Assembly (NCBI GenBank): GCA_019914995.1
Contig: CM034130.1
Location: 7,440,001 to 7,504,000, forward strand
DNA length: 64,000 bases
Source of the DNA: Acanthochlamys bracteata
Taxonomy: Eukaryota; Streptophyta; Magnoliopsida; Pandanales; Velloziaceae
Reading direction: 5' to 3'
Shown here piece by piece: positions 1 through 12,345 of this stretch (positions are counted from its first letter, which is position 1; every line of letters begins with the position of its first letter). The notes beneath the pieces are model-generated. The model was not told the DNA's origin, ran no database searches, and saw only the letters and a program-made list of their open reading frames with translations. The translations under genes and the position numbers were made by a program.

Positions 1-90
1 TGTTTCTCATGTGAGATGGCCTTTCATTGATGTAAATGGTAGATTCCCCACTTGAACATAGTTCTTATAGCAGTTGTTTTGGAATTGCAG

Positions 91-984
91 CTTGCTGCTA
101 AGCTGGAAGCTTTGAGGAGTGAGTACATGCGTTTTGCTGTAGAGAAATGTAAATCTATACTGAGAGAGCACCGTTCAGCAGTAGAAAGAATTACAGGTAG
201 AAACCTATTTCTGCAAGATTAGTGTTTGTTTGTGGCTCACTTGATCTTGATCTAGTTAGGAATTTAAATTGGGTCATACCTGCAAAGAAGATTTCTGTCA
301 CTGACATGATTTTGATGTTGGACTAGATGTTTTGCTAGAGAAAGGACAGATAAAGGCAAGTGAAATTTGGGATATATACAAAAGATCTCCACGAATTCCT
401 CAGGTACCGCTGGTCATATATTGACTGGATACAGAAATAAATATTTTATTTCGGTGTTTTTCATTTGGTCAAGTTTGGAATATGGCTCTTATGTAAAGCA
501 TGTGAGATGTTATGCAAGTAATCTGCATTACATGAATAAACCCATACTCTTTGTTGTCATTGTCTTGTGTTTAGCCAAGTAATTCTCTTTCATCACTGTT
601 CCAGCCACCAGTGAATCCGGTTGATGAATATGGTGCTCTTATTTATGCTGGAAGATGGGGAATTCATGGGATTTCTCTCCCTGGAAGAGTTACTTTTGCA
701 CCAGGAAATGTTGGATTCTCCACCTTTGGGGCACCTAGACCACTGGAGGTGCACTAGTAGTTCATATAACATTATTCTGTAACTGATATCCTTCTTCTCG
801 TGTAGCTGACTCTTATATTTTTCTTGTCAACACTCAACAGACACAGATCATCAGTGATCAAACATGGAAACTAATCGATGGCATATGGGATAAAAGAATT
901 CAGGAGATCAAAGAGGAAGTTTCTAAGCAAATTGAAGAGAAGGATGAAAAGCCGCTGCTTTTGATGGCTGATCATTTTGTCTAA
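91..984 (+). CDS. FTSHI5: FtsH-like inactive protease, C-terminal exons (partial)
   Basis: Only the last four exons are in the window: 91-196, 327-403, 605-748 and 841-984 (TAA). They join in frame through GT-AG introns and give about 157 residues. The tail contains the stretch GALIYAGRWGIHGISLPGRV followed by a charged helix ending in MADHFV. I recognise this as the C-terminal end of the plant FTSHI proteins, best matching FTSHI5. These are chloroplast-envelope AAA+ proteins related to FtsH that have lost a working zinc-protease site; in Arabidopsis they are essential for embryo and plastid development and work in the FtsHi / import-motor complex. The AAA+ module and the former HExxH region lie upstream of the window, so inactivity cannot be checked here. 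FTSHI5 rather than FTSHI2 or FTSHI4 is a judgement from memory of the tail. Confidence 0.75.
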
Positions 985-2346
985 GAGTTTATTACATGTA
1001 TGGCTGGTATAGTTTTCAGTGCCTCTTGTTCCAATTTTGTTGCTTTTACATGTCTAATTGCGTCATACTATCTATCGAAGAGCTAGCAAAACCATCTCCA
1101 ATGTCGATCTAGTGACTGGATATATACAATCCTTTTTGCAGGACAAACAAGAGTACTTGCTTATGGATATGATTATAATCTCTATTTTAGTTAATATTTG
1201 ATTTACACTCTTTTAGTCAGCCTCATGGAAGGGTGTGCCATGAAATTTTATATTTTGAAAGTCCAACTTATCTATGTTTACTAAGGTGTAATGTGCTTCC
1301 TTTTTTCCCCCAGGTTTAAGTAACTTTTCTGGGACAAGCGAGTTCAACTTGGGAGTTGTTCAAATATGTTAACAACACTGTTGCAGTTGGGGCTGGCCGG
1401 AATTTAGTGCTTGTTGTATTCTTATGGATACACAAGGAAAATTGGCCCTGGTTGAAGAGAGATTTCTTGGGTGTAAAAGACATCAGATGCTGAAGATGAG
1501 AAGGAAATTCAATACATGGAGTTCAACTTAATGGAAAGATTTTGCATTTTTCAAGAGTGAAGGAGCAGAATACCATCTGCCAGGCTACTTTTTGAGACTT
1601 CTAAGTGTGGAAATAGGATTATATAAGGCTTTATATAAGGCTTTCTATGCAACATGCAAGTTCTAAGTGTAGGAGCTGAAATTCCTGCTAAAATGAGAAC
1701 TAGTATTTTGTGTTAAAAATAATTTGTCATACATGCCAAAGATGCCCATGTATTTAGATATGTTTACTTTTGTGTTGTTCATCTTCATTGTTTTGCATAG
1801 TGGATGTACGTTGCTTTCTAGCATTGTATAATATTCAAACGCTGGACTAGAGAAGAACTACAATTGGGTGCTGGCAATTTTGGCTTATTCATTTTCTAGA
1901 TCCTTTTCTTGTTTTTTCTGGTTGCTTCACCAATTTTTGTAAAGAGTTCCCAGCTTCCATCCGTCTGATTGTGCAGATGTTTTCCACAAATGTCTCAGTA
2001 GTCTTACAATAACATTGTCATCCAACAAAAACTACCATTCCGCTTTGTTTAAAAAGAGTGTCTGCGTTTATATGGCAATTTACAAATGAGATTGGACATC
2101 CAGGTGCAGGCAAAAATCATTCTTGGATACATATTGGATTCATCCAATACACTTGTTACATATTACAGCACTTTGATAAATACATAAATTGTTTTTGTTG
2201 CTAATTGCTCTTTCTTTCCTTGAAGACTAAAATCCTCCAAGGAAAAGTTATATTGTTTTCCACATGTGATACACTGGGTGACTGGCAACATCATAGCTAT
2301 ATACTATGATGATATAGCAAAAGTTGTATGCACTGACTATACAGCT
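985..2346. other. Convergent 3' regions of FTSHI5-like and PPD4-like genes
   Basis: This stretch lies between two convergent genes and presumably holds both 3' UTRs. No coding frame with family resemblance is seen. A short imperfect tandem repeat (ATATAAGGCTTT, two copies) lies at about 1620-1645. Possible splice-like sequences around 1310-1320 could mean a 3' UTR intron in the upstream gene, but nothing proves it. Confidence 0.5.
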
Positions 2347-4080
2347 CTAGACTACGCGAAATGACTTCGCAATTCGTCTCAGATCCTTGCTATGCCTCTT
2401 CCATTGGAGACCTGGCAAAAGTACCACCGGTAAATTCTATATGGGGAAATTTTGTAAAACTCAAGTTCAACAAGTGGGTGCATCTATGTTTACCATTTGC
2501 TGTTACATTGAACAAGTAGAGTCGGTTTCCTGCAGCTGTAGCAGTTATCAGTGCATGTGGTGGTTCCAATTCGAACTGGTAATATGTCCTCCCCGAATGT
2601 TCAGCTACTTCCGTGCTCATTACTTTCCCTTCTACATTCTCTCCAATAACTTCAGGCCCGAAAGCATCGATCACCTTTTCTGGTGGACCGATTTTCTCAA
2701 TAGTTGCATCTCCTTCAATATCTGATGAGAATCACAAAATTAACCCCAAAATACTATAGCCAAATTCTCATATATTTGGCAAGAATAGCTCAATAAATCA
2801 CAGAATTTGATGGAAACTCTTACCTTCTAGCATATTTTGTTGGGAGTTGCAAATTTTTTATATCATCATTTAATTCTGGCAATAGGATAGTCTTCTATAT
2901 ACTAACAATAAAAGGAACATAGGTCAAATGCATTTAAGTGATAGCTCATTACCAGCAAATCTTTTAACAGGAGCTACAATCACGAATAAGCGTCCTTGAG
3001 ATCCCGCAAATCTCAAATCAATCTCAGTCCCACCAAGATCAGCAATCGAAACAGGCACCTGAAGCAGAGAGTTGGGTTAGCAAACTATATGGTGTATATT
3101 ATTAGGGACTTATTTATCTTTCTGTGCTGGTGAAATGACAAAAGAACTGAAGAAGTACAAACCTCTTCCCAACCATCAGGAACTGCAAATGAGTAAGGAA
3201 TTATAGGACTCCACCCGACTCCATGTCCTCCTGACTTATCATCAGGTCGTTGATACGTCCTCCAACCTGTCTGAGCATTACTTTTCCCCATATAAGTGGC
3301 ATTCAAAATTTAAGCTTAAAAAAATATAGTAAGCATTGTTTCATTACATTGAAACATTAAACCCCAGGTTCAGTAGTGTAATAAGCTGTCGCTGACTTCA
3401 AAGTGTTAATCTCAAATTCATTAGAAAAAACTTAAGCAGGCAAGATAGTCATACTTCACAGTTTTATGACACAATTTCTCTATTTTCTGTAGCATGACAA
3501 TACATATTGCAGAGATGTCAGTCACTATGAAGGCTCGAATGCATGTCTAGTATCTGCCATTTTTTCCAATTACTCAAAATTTCAGAAAAGAGGAGGTTGC
3601 CCATAAATTCGGATAATCAATTTCAACTTTTGCAGCTCCAGAACATTTACAAGTGAAAAAATTCAGACAAACATGTTGTCAGCTACTACAACATCCAAGT
3701 GAGTTAACTAAACCAAAGAGTAATGACAACAAATAAGAAAACTGCAACAAATTGAATCATAGAAGCATTTCATCAAACAGAAGCAATGCAAGAGAAGCTA
3801 TACCACTTTCATCAGGGTCAGATAATCCAGGAATTCTCCCAGCCAGGAGTCCCTGCTTCACTGCAAGTCCTTCACCTGGTGAAACACCAAGAACAAAGCC
3901 CGAAACCAAACACAACCCAGAAACCACTGCTCCTCTCCTACTCAAACCCGTAACACTGTTCAGCTCTTCATTACTTCCATGGATCTTTCCTCCGTCCTTC
4001 TCATGCAGGTTCCTCTTAGCACTATCATTCATTCGAAGTCCCAGAGACAAACAGCAACTGGTGAATCCTGTGCTGGCCAT
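2347..4080 (-). CDS. PPD4: PsbP domain-containing thylakoid lumen protein
   Basis: Five exons on the minus strand: 3804-4080, 3163-3266, 2953-3058, 2494-2721 and 2347-2411. They sum to 780 nt, 259 residues plus stop. I chose the ATG at 4078-4080 (MASTGFTSCC), a typical transit-peptide start; an in-frame Met 15 codons upstream would give a basic N-terminus. Residues around 47-65 hold SRRGAVVSGL and a hydrophobic run, a twin-arginine lumen signal, so the protein should cross the thylakoid by the Tat pathway. The PsbP fold follows: PYSFAVPDGWEE, DLRFAGSQGRLFVIVAPV, then RTYYQFELEPPHALITATA and NRLYLFNVTANGLQWKRH near the end. PPD proteins are PsbP relatives in the lumen, several acting in photosystem assembly. 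The length matches Arabidopsis PPD4, as I remember it. Confidence 0.85.
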
Positions 4081-5532
4081 GATTGGTTCTTGATTTAATC
4101 TTTCTCTGTTTCTGAGTTTGATCAACAGAAGGTAGCGAATTCTTTCTCAAATTTTCTTCTAGTGTTCTAGAATAAGAATCAAAAGTGTGCGTGGAAATAT
4201 GTCCTTGATTTTGATATTATTTTCCTGCTAATTATTTTTGACCACTGATTTCGATTGAAGGCTCATATATGAAAACGGATTCGTATCTTCCCAATATACC
4301 CCTCTAAGCTTCTAACACGTAAAACTCAAAATAAAGAAACGGCTTAGATTGAGCCATATCACCTCCTTTTTCTTTCTATTCAATCTTCTTTCAGCTACTT
4401 TTCTTCTACTTCCCCGGAATGAACAGCCCGGCACCCACCGGGCAGATTGCAAACCCTCCGCCGCCCACGCCCCGTCCAAACCCTTTGCTTCATTTCGTGG
4501 CTCTCCCAAATTTAATGGAATGAAAGATTTACTTCACCGCTGCTATTGAAGGGAAGAAAATAACGAAGAAGTAAGAAAGGAGATGGAAAGGAAGAAGAAT
4601 GGTGCAGAAGATGATTGTTTCCGTGCGTCGGTGAACCTGCGCGGGGAAGGAAGAAGTTGAAAGTTGTTTAGCGAGTTTGGGAGTCTTTACAAAATAAATT
4701 TTTTTAAAATTAAAATTTTTTTTTTGAAATTTAAATTTTAAATTTTAATTTTAAAAAAATAAAAATAAAAAATAAAAAATTTTACTGTATAGAATTTTTT
4801 ATATACTTTTTCAATTTTTAAATATTTATAAAATTTATATTAAAAAATATGAAATAAAAAATTGAAAAAAATATTTGAAAAATGTAAACCCAAATATCCT
4901 CTATAGAGATGTTTGGAAAGTGATTTTAAAAATAAAAATTTTAAAATTAAAGTATTTTAAAATTTTTAGATAATATTGTATTTTTATTAAAAAATAAAAT
5001 ATATACAAAGTTTTTATTTTAATTCTTTTGTATTTTAAAAACTTTTAAAATTTTCTATAAATAATAAAAATTTTATTAAAAATGTAGATTAAATATTAAA
5101 ATTAAAATAGTTAAAAAATTTATCAAACAGTTTTATAATTAAAATATGTAAGGTATGTTTTACTTAATTTAACAGATAAGATGAAAGTGAAATTTATGAA
5201 AGTAAAGTTAAAAAAATAAAATTTAATAAAATTATAATTTAAATTAGTAATTAAAATATATAAAGTGAATTAAATTTTAAAAAATTAAAATTTGTATGAA
5301 ATAAATAAATTTAGAGTGAAATAAAATATTTCAATTAGTTGACTTTAAAATAAAAAAAATCCAACTTTTTATAATTAAAAATTATACCATAATTTTACTA
5401 TTTTAGTTGACGTTCCTAAATTCGGAGAATCCGAATCCGAAAGCCAAGACACTCTCAGCACGCCCATAAATAAATGGGTCTACTAATATATTTGTTCTCT
5501 CATAAATGTTTCTATTCTTTTTTTGGGACACT

Positions 5533-5734
5533 TAGAGTGCGTTTTTTTAGTTTTAAAAATGAGTTCTTTAAAAAAAAGTTCTTAGAAATAAATTGTTAAA
5601 AATAATGTTATTAAAAATAATATATTTTTTTATTAAAAAATGAATTGAAATAATTTTTTATAATAAAAAATAAATTAAAAATAACTTTTAGTAAAAAAAA
5701 AAATAGCTTCGGTGTGTAAAAAAACGCACCCCTA
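5533..5734. mobile_element. Short non-autonomous element with GTGCGTTTTTTT inverted ends
   Basis: The left end reads TAGAGTGCGTTTTTTT and the right end, read on the other strand, TAGGGGTGCGTTTTTTT. The roughly 200 bp between them is A/T-rich and non-coding. Matching terminal inverted repeats around a short non-coding core are the mark of a MITE. No clear target-site duplication beyond a possible TA was found, so the family is not assigned. Confidence 0.55.
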
Positions 5735-5846
5735 CACTAATCCCTCATCCTTCATGGACTTTATTTTGCGAAAACATATAACAATGAGTAAAGCTAAAAC
5801 GTAGTATAACTAAAAAGTAAGGGGGTTATTTATGGCATTTGTCACA

Positions 5847-5853
5847 TATAAAT
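5847..5853 (+). promoter_or_regulatory. Possible TATA box of eIF3a
   Basis: TATAAAT in the context ACATATAAATTC, about 270 bases before the eIF3a ATG and just ahead of a GA-rich probable leader. Position and orientation suit a core promoter, but the region is AT-rich and chance matches are common. Confidence 0.35.
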
Positions 5854-6122
5854 TCAGGTTATCGTGGAAGAGAAACAAGAGAGCGGCGGCGGGATAGCAG
5901 TAGCAGGCAGAGAGAGAGAGTGAGAGAGATTTTGATTGATATCGGAGAACTATTTTTTCTCTGGGTTAGTTTTCTTTGCTTGGTTTTTGATCATCGATCG
6001 AATTGCTCATTGTTTTGATTTTTATTTCTATTGTATTTTTTGGGTAGATTTTTATTTGCATCGTGTAGACTTGGTTGGAAGGGATTTCTCTCAACCGTGC
6101 TTTTATTAGATCTTCATCAAAC

Positions 6123-9100
6123 ATGGCGACCTTTGCGAAGCCCGAGAACGCGCTCAAGAGAGCCGAAGGTTAGTATTACAATCTGATTTAATTTTTGTTT
6201 GTAGAAATTCTTGTGATTGATTTAAGATGTCATGCTGTTTTGTCTACGATTTTAGGTCAAATTGAAGCTTCCGTTGAATTTTTCTGTGTTTGCTTCGATG
6301 GTTATGGAATCTGATTGTAGTTGCTTTTTGATATCGTTGATTTGATGAAAGTATTAATTTTCGTTCGGTTTTATTCTAATGTTGTGAAATTTTCGTATGG
6401 TGAGGTTTGAAAGTGAACCTAATTTGGAGAAAAATGTGAAATTTTCATCTGTTTATTTGATGATTTCTTTGTTGTTTGTGATATAGATGTAAGTAAGACT
6501 CAGATAATAATAAGCAAAAATAATCATGCAAGACTTTTCTTGCTAACTCATTAGTTGCGCTTTGAATTTTTGAGGTGCGTAAGGTGCTCATCACTTGTTT
6601 TATCTATTTTTTTGTGGATGCAGAACTGATAAATGTCGGACAAAAGCAAGCAGCTCTGCAAGCACTTCATGATCTCATTACTTCAAAGAGGTATAGGGCT
6701 TGGCAGAAGCCGCTAGAAAAAATAATGTTTAAGTACATCGAGCTATGTGTGGACATGCGTAAAGGCAGATTTGCAAAGGATGGGCTTATCCAGTACCGCA
6801 TTGTGTGCCAGCAAGTCAATGTCAGCTCCTTGGAGGAAGTGATAAAGTATTTTATGCATCTCTCAACTGAGAAAGCCGAGCAAGCTCGTAGCCAGGCCCA
6901 AGCGTTGGAAGATGCTCTGGATGTTGAGGATCTGGAAGAAGATAAGAGGCCAGAGGATTTAATGCTGAGTTATGTTAGTGGTGAGAAGGGAAAGGACAGA
7001 TCTGACAGGGAGCTTGTCACTCCATGGTTCAAATTTTTATGGGAAACATACAGAACAGTGTTGGAGATTCTTCGTAACAATTCTAAGTTGGAAGCACTAT
7101 ATGCTGTACGTCATCTACACTCTATTATGACTAATTTAATAATTCAAAATTTTGAACTTACTGTGTATATCTGAGTTCTGGTGTAACGTTGTTGTGACTG
7201 CCTAGGTTCTAGCGCTCGTCTCATGTAGTCATGGTTACTCACTTAGGTGAAATTGCTTGCTATATGACATGTTCCTAGTGTATGCTCAACCACTTCAATT
7301 GTAAACCATAAAAACATTTTAGATTGTTGCAAAATCTTTCTTGCGTCCTGAACTAGCTTAAGGTAACTGACATTGTTCTTTAGCTTCTCAGAAGATGACT
7401 GTCTATTCAATCATGATATGCACATCAATAATTTGAGATAGCTTCTTCCTGTTTTAATTTTATTTTACCAAAATTCTGAAATTGTAGATATTGTGCTTCC
7501 TGTTTATATTTTGCAGAAAGAAGTTATAGTTGTGATTGTTTAATTTCCCATGGATTCTTTTTCCTCTTTAAAGATCTTGTATACATATGTAGGAGGTGCA
7601 GGCATTCCTACTTTCTTATTCCTTTAGGAAACACTTCTATCTTGCAAACCTGTAGGTAACGAGTAATTCATTTGCTGACGTATTTGGAGTTATCTTACAT
7701 ACCTAGATTTTAAACTTCAGCATTCGTGTTGATAAAATAAGCAAAAGTTTCTACCGATCATGTTATCTGGACAAGAGGCTAACTTTCGTTATTATTTCAC
7801 TATTAAAATGCAGATGACAACCCATAGAGCGTTTCACTTCTGTAAGCAATATAAGAGAACCACTGAGTTCAGAAGACTATGCGAGATCATACGGAATCAT
7901 CTAGCAAATTTGAACAAATACCGGGATCAAAGGGACAGGCCTGATCTTACAGCCCCTGAGAGCTTGCAGCTTTACTTGGATACAAGAATAGAGCAGCTAA
8001 AAATAGCTACTGAGCTTGGACTCTGGCAGGTTGGTAAAGTAGATATTCAATCTTGCTTCATGGTAAGTAGATAGTTAGTGAATCTTGCTTCAACTTGCTA
8101 GAAATGATTTACTTATTTTTTCGTAGGAGGCCTTTCGTTCTGTGGAAGACATATATGGTTTGATGAGTCAGGTCCAAAAAAGCCCTAAGCCTTCTGTAAT
8201 GGTGACATACTACTCAAAACTTACGGAGATATTTTGGATCTCAGAAAGCTATCTTTACCATGCATATGCATGGCTTAAGCTTTTCACCCTACAGAAGACC
8301 TATAATAAGAATTTGACTCAAAAGGATTTGCAGTTAATTGCATCTGCTGTCTTATTAGCGGCACTTACAGTGTCTCCTTATGATCGCAAGCATGGTCGTT
8401 CCCATGCAGAGCTTGAGAATGAGAAATTCAACAATTTGAAGATGGCTAGCCTTATAAATTTCACTGTTGATTTTAAGCGTGATAGCACAGAAATGGTATG
8501 TATGTCTCATACTTTTTTGTCCTTTTGCGTGCAATCTCAATCTAATACGTCGTCTTTTCTATCTTGTTTGCAGCTGTCACGGGCATCGCTTCTCTCAGAG
8601 CTGGTACTCATCCTTCGTAAACATTTTATTCTCTCATATGAATCATTTTCAATTGTTGCTATGTCTACTTAAGAAAGGAAGACCTTGGTCACTTTTATCT
8701 AATTTTACCTTTATGATGTAAAGTGCTGTCTGCTTGTTTTATGCATTGTAATTTGTAATTCTTGCTCCATATATGGTCCATTCATTTGTTTTTGTTTACT
8801 GGCAGACCTCCAAAGGTGTCATGACCTGTGTATCACAAGAAGTGAAGGACCTGTACAATCTCCTTGAGAATGACTTATTCTCTGTCGATCTTGCATCAAG
8901 AGTGCAACCTTTACTGGGAAAAATTTCTAAGCAAGGAGGCAAGCTTTCTTCAGCCTCTGCTGTTCCTGAAGTGCAACTAGCACAATATGTACCTTCACTA
9001 GAAAAGCTTGCAACACTGAGAGTGTTGCTGCAGGTATACATGTTCTTGGGGATTGGGAATGCTCTCTAGGCTTTGTGTCCACTTATTTTTGCCATCTTTC

Positions 9101-12100
9101 AGGTTTCCAGAGTATATCAGACTCTGAAGATTGAGGCACTATCAAAGATGATTCCTTTCTTTGACTTCTCAGCTGTCAGAAAGATTTTGGTTGATGCAGT
9201 GAAGCATAAATTTATTGCTATGAAAATCAATCATCTTGAGAACTTTATTGTGTTTGGTGACAAGGTATGTGCGTGGTTTTTTTTCAAGTTCTATGTCATT
9301 TATTGCATCAGCAATGCTGTTTTTTGCAGATCCAGTTTGCCTCTAATAGTAATAAGAATTTTGGCAAATAGTCCAATATTGACTTTGTCAATTATATTTA
9401 TTATACTTGGAATGCTCTTCATCAATCAACTACAGAATTTGAACTGGTCCAAGATTAAGGTGCTCTGGTTTTTAGGTGTAAATACTTGAACCTTTAAGCG
9501 AAGATTATTGAAATTCAAAGCATATCAATACTAAACCAAATCGAGCCTTTTCGCTTTAATAAATAGGTAGACGTACTTGTATAATATGTCAGTTGCAATG
9601 AAAACTATTACTTGTAATTGTTGTTGGACCTTTGTTATTGTAGTAACGAGTATCAATTTCATATAAGATGGCTACAAGAATTCTACTCTCACATGTTAAG
9701 TGTGTCAGTTTTTTTGTAGATATCCAATTTGATGTATTATTTATGATTAGGTCTTCTTCATCTTCAAATTCTGAATTATTTCTGGTATTAGCTTTTGCTA
9801 TCTCACAAACTAGGATTAGGCCATGTTTGGGGGAGCTTTTCTCCCCCAACTTTTCATTTCACGCTTCCAATAAAGCTTCTAGAATATTCTATAAAATTTT
9901 TAATAAAATTTTAAAAGTACAGAAAAATTCTACGTCGTAAAATCTTTTTATTAGTTATTATTATTATTATTTTTAAGTAAAAAATAGAGCTCGTTTTTCA
10001 AAACTTTCCAAAATACTCCTCCTTTTCGAAAAGCTCCTTTTCAATAAGCACTCCCAAACATCCCTATTTTTCTGTGTTATTGTAGTATGTAATGTGATTA
10101 TGCTTACTTTGGTATTTGCCTCTCAGGATATCGAGTCAGACAGACTCTCTGAGCACATGTCGACCCTCACTGAAGCTCTGAATAAGGCTAGAAATTTGAT
10201 TTATCCACCAGTAAGCATGCAATCGAAGTTGGGTGAAAGTTTGCATGGTTTAGCAGAGGTAGTGGAGAAGGAGCACAAAAGACTTCTTGCTCGGAAATCC
10301 ATAATTGAAAAACGCAAGGAAGAGCATGAAAGACAAATGCTTGAAATGGTGCATATCTGATTTCCCTACAGCATACCTCATCTTTTACCATCTTAAAGTA
10401 TATCTTTTGTGATGTCTCTACATGTGTTCTATTATGAAGGAACGAGAAGAAGAGTCGAAAAGATTGAAACTTCAGAAGATAACAGAAGAGGCTGAGCAGA
10501 AAAGACTTGCTACTGAATATTCTCGCAGGGAGGAGCAGAGAATTCGTAGAGAAATAGAGGAGAGAGAACTTCAGGAAGCCCAAGCTTTACTTCTGGAAAC
10601 TGAAAAACGTGGTAAAAAGAAAGGAAAAAGACTGTTGGTCGAGGGGGTAAGTTTCTTGTGTGTTTTGGTTGGTTGCTGCTATAATTTCTGGACTGATTAG
10701 CACTATTGCATAGACATGCCTCATGCAATTCTCTTTATTTTATTTCCCCTTAATGTATATATTATTTTCTAATTTATCCTTCAGAGCTTTTGCTCTGTTG
10801 TACTTTTGCTATGACTTTGGGCTGAAAGATGTTGACTCTATGTTCGTAATCCTTGCAGGAGAAGGTGACAAAGCAGACACTCATTGAGATGGCCTTGAAC
10901 GAAAAGCTTAAGGCACATGAAGAGTTTGAAAAGAAACTTCAAAAGCAAGCAAAACTAATGGATCATTTAGAAAGAGCAAAGAGAGAAGAAGAGGCACCGC
11001 TCATTGCGCAGGCCTACGAAAAGCGACTGGTTGAAGAGAAAATTCTTCATGAGCGCGAGCAGATGGTGGGTGTGCAACTATGTGTTTTATTCATTTGTGT
11101 CGGATGTGTCTAATGTTACAAGCATTGTCATTTTGCAGAAAGAGATAGAACTAAGCAAGCAGCGTCATGCAACTGATCTTCAAGAAAAACTTCGATTTGC
11201 CAAGATGCTGCCCTCAAAGGTTTGCTACTCTTCACTTTTGTTTTCCCAGAATAGTAACTAGGAAAACCTTAAATTCAGCAATGTATTGGAAAGTTTATGA
11301 AGAGCATTCTGCAAGGTTGCAGTTAAGTGCATAAATTACATATGCTTGTTTCACAGCTATATAGCTATAATATTTCTTTGAAGATGGAAAATTCTCATCG
11401 GTACCAAGTGATGTTTGCACTGGGTAATTTGTTTGCAGATAGTATAAGTGTATTGTAAGTTGTTAACATTTATAACACTACTATTTTACCACAAGTTTTA
11501 AGATGTATTTCATAATCGAATCTTGTACATTTCTTTTGTCTGCTCATCACTGCTTGATAGGGTATTGAGTTGTATTTTTATTATGCAGGAAGTATATGCT
11601 CAGAGACTTGAAGGTCGCCGAGAAGCTGAATACAGCAAACTAAGGAAAGAGATTCAGGAACGTAATAACCAGAAGAGAGCAATGAGAAGGCGGGAAATTG
11701 AGATCAAGCGCAAGCTTCTCTACTATTTGAAGTCTGAGGAGGAGAGATTGACCAGGTTACGTGAGGAAGAGGAGGCTCGAAAGCGTGAAGGTTAGATTGA
11801 ATTATGAACAGTTTATGCTTCTATTATATTGTGATTTATGTGGTGACATCTTGTTAAATAACAAAGTTTTACAAGTTTTATTATTTGGTTTAATTTATTC
11901 TTAATTTACCACAGAGGCAGAGAGGCGTAGAAAGGAAGAAGCAGAACGGAAGGCAAAGCTGGATGAAATTGCTGAGAGACAGAGGCAAAGGGAGAGGGAG
12001 ATTGAGGAAAAGAAGGAAAGAGAGAGGAGAGCTGCTCTTGGAAGAAATACTGAACAAACTGTGAAGCCAACTACTGATTTGCCACATTCGGTAGAGCCAG

Positions 12101-12345
12101 TGCCAGCAGCAGCGGCTGCTGTTGCTACTGCTGTTGATGCTCCTCCTCCATCTGCAGGAAAATATGTGCCAAGGTTCCGCCGTAGCGAAACCCAGGCTGC
12201 TGCGCCTGCTGAAGCTGATAAATGGGGCAGTAGGCCAGATGATCGCCCTCCACAGTCTAGTGATCGATGGCGCAGTGATGATCGTGGTAGATTTGGTGGT
12301 GGGCCAAGGTCCTCATCATCATCCTGGTCTAGGCAAAGAGGATGA
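6123..12345 (+). CDS. TIF3A1: Eukaryotic translation initiation factor 3 subunit a
   Basis: Thirteen exons: 6123-6168, 6624-7105, 7814-8029, 8127-8495, 8574-8603, 8806-9033, 9103-9264, 10127-10348, 10440-10646, 10859-11065, 11139-11219, 11589-11790 and 11915-12345. All join in frame (2883 nt, 960 residues), close to the Arabidopsis length. The start is [15 protein letters not shown], as in plant eIF3a. Residues 1-300 form the helical N-terminal repeat ([20 protein letters not shown]), the PCI/PINT domain sits at about 315-500 ([20 protein letters not shown]), and a long charged coiled coil ([20 protein letters not shown]) runs to about 830. The tail is rich in Arg, Gly, Ser and Asp and ends RQRG. 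eIF3a is the scaffold of the eIF3 complex on the 40S subunit. Exon 5 is only 30 nt. Intron 7 (9265-10126) carries a MITE. Confidence 0.96.
9818..10065. mobile_element. MITE in eIF3a intron 7
   Basis: Starts near CCATGTTTGGGGGAGC and ends near AATAAGCACTCCCAAACATCC; the two ends are inverted copies of each other (GTTTGGGnGnGCTT). The interior shares an ordered set of words with the copies at 54060 and 54407: AAAATCTTTTTATTA, then A/T runs, then CTCGTTTTTCAAAA. It is non-coding, sits wholly inside an intron, and does not disturb the splice sites at 9265 or 10126. Confidence 0.7.

Larger units (their letters stand above)
4081..6122. other. Divergent promoter interval, AT-rich, with MITE-like sequence
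   Basis: This holds the leaders and promoters of the PPD4-like (-) and eIF3a (+) genes. The stretch 4680-5430 is extremely AT-rich and has no coding frame. Within it, a stretch starting near 4912 with GTTTGGAAAGTG and ending near 5135 with ATCAAACAG resembles the ends of the MITE family seen elsewhere in the window. A separate element with GTGCG terminal inverted repeats is listed at 5533-5734. A purine-rich GA repeat at about 5909-5932 lies in the probable eIF3a leader. Confidence 0.5.

Noticed and set aside
2387..2725. 112-codon plus-strand frame
   Set aside because: Antisense shadow of exons 4 and 5 of the PPD4-like gene.
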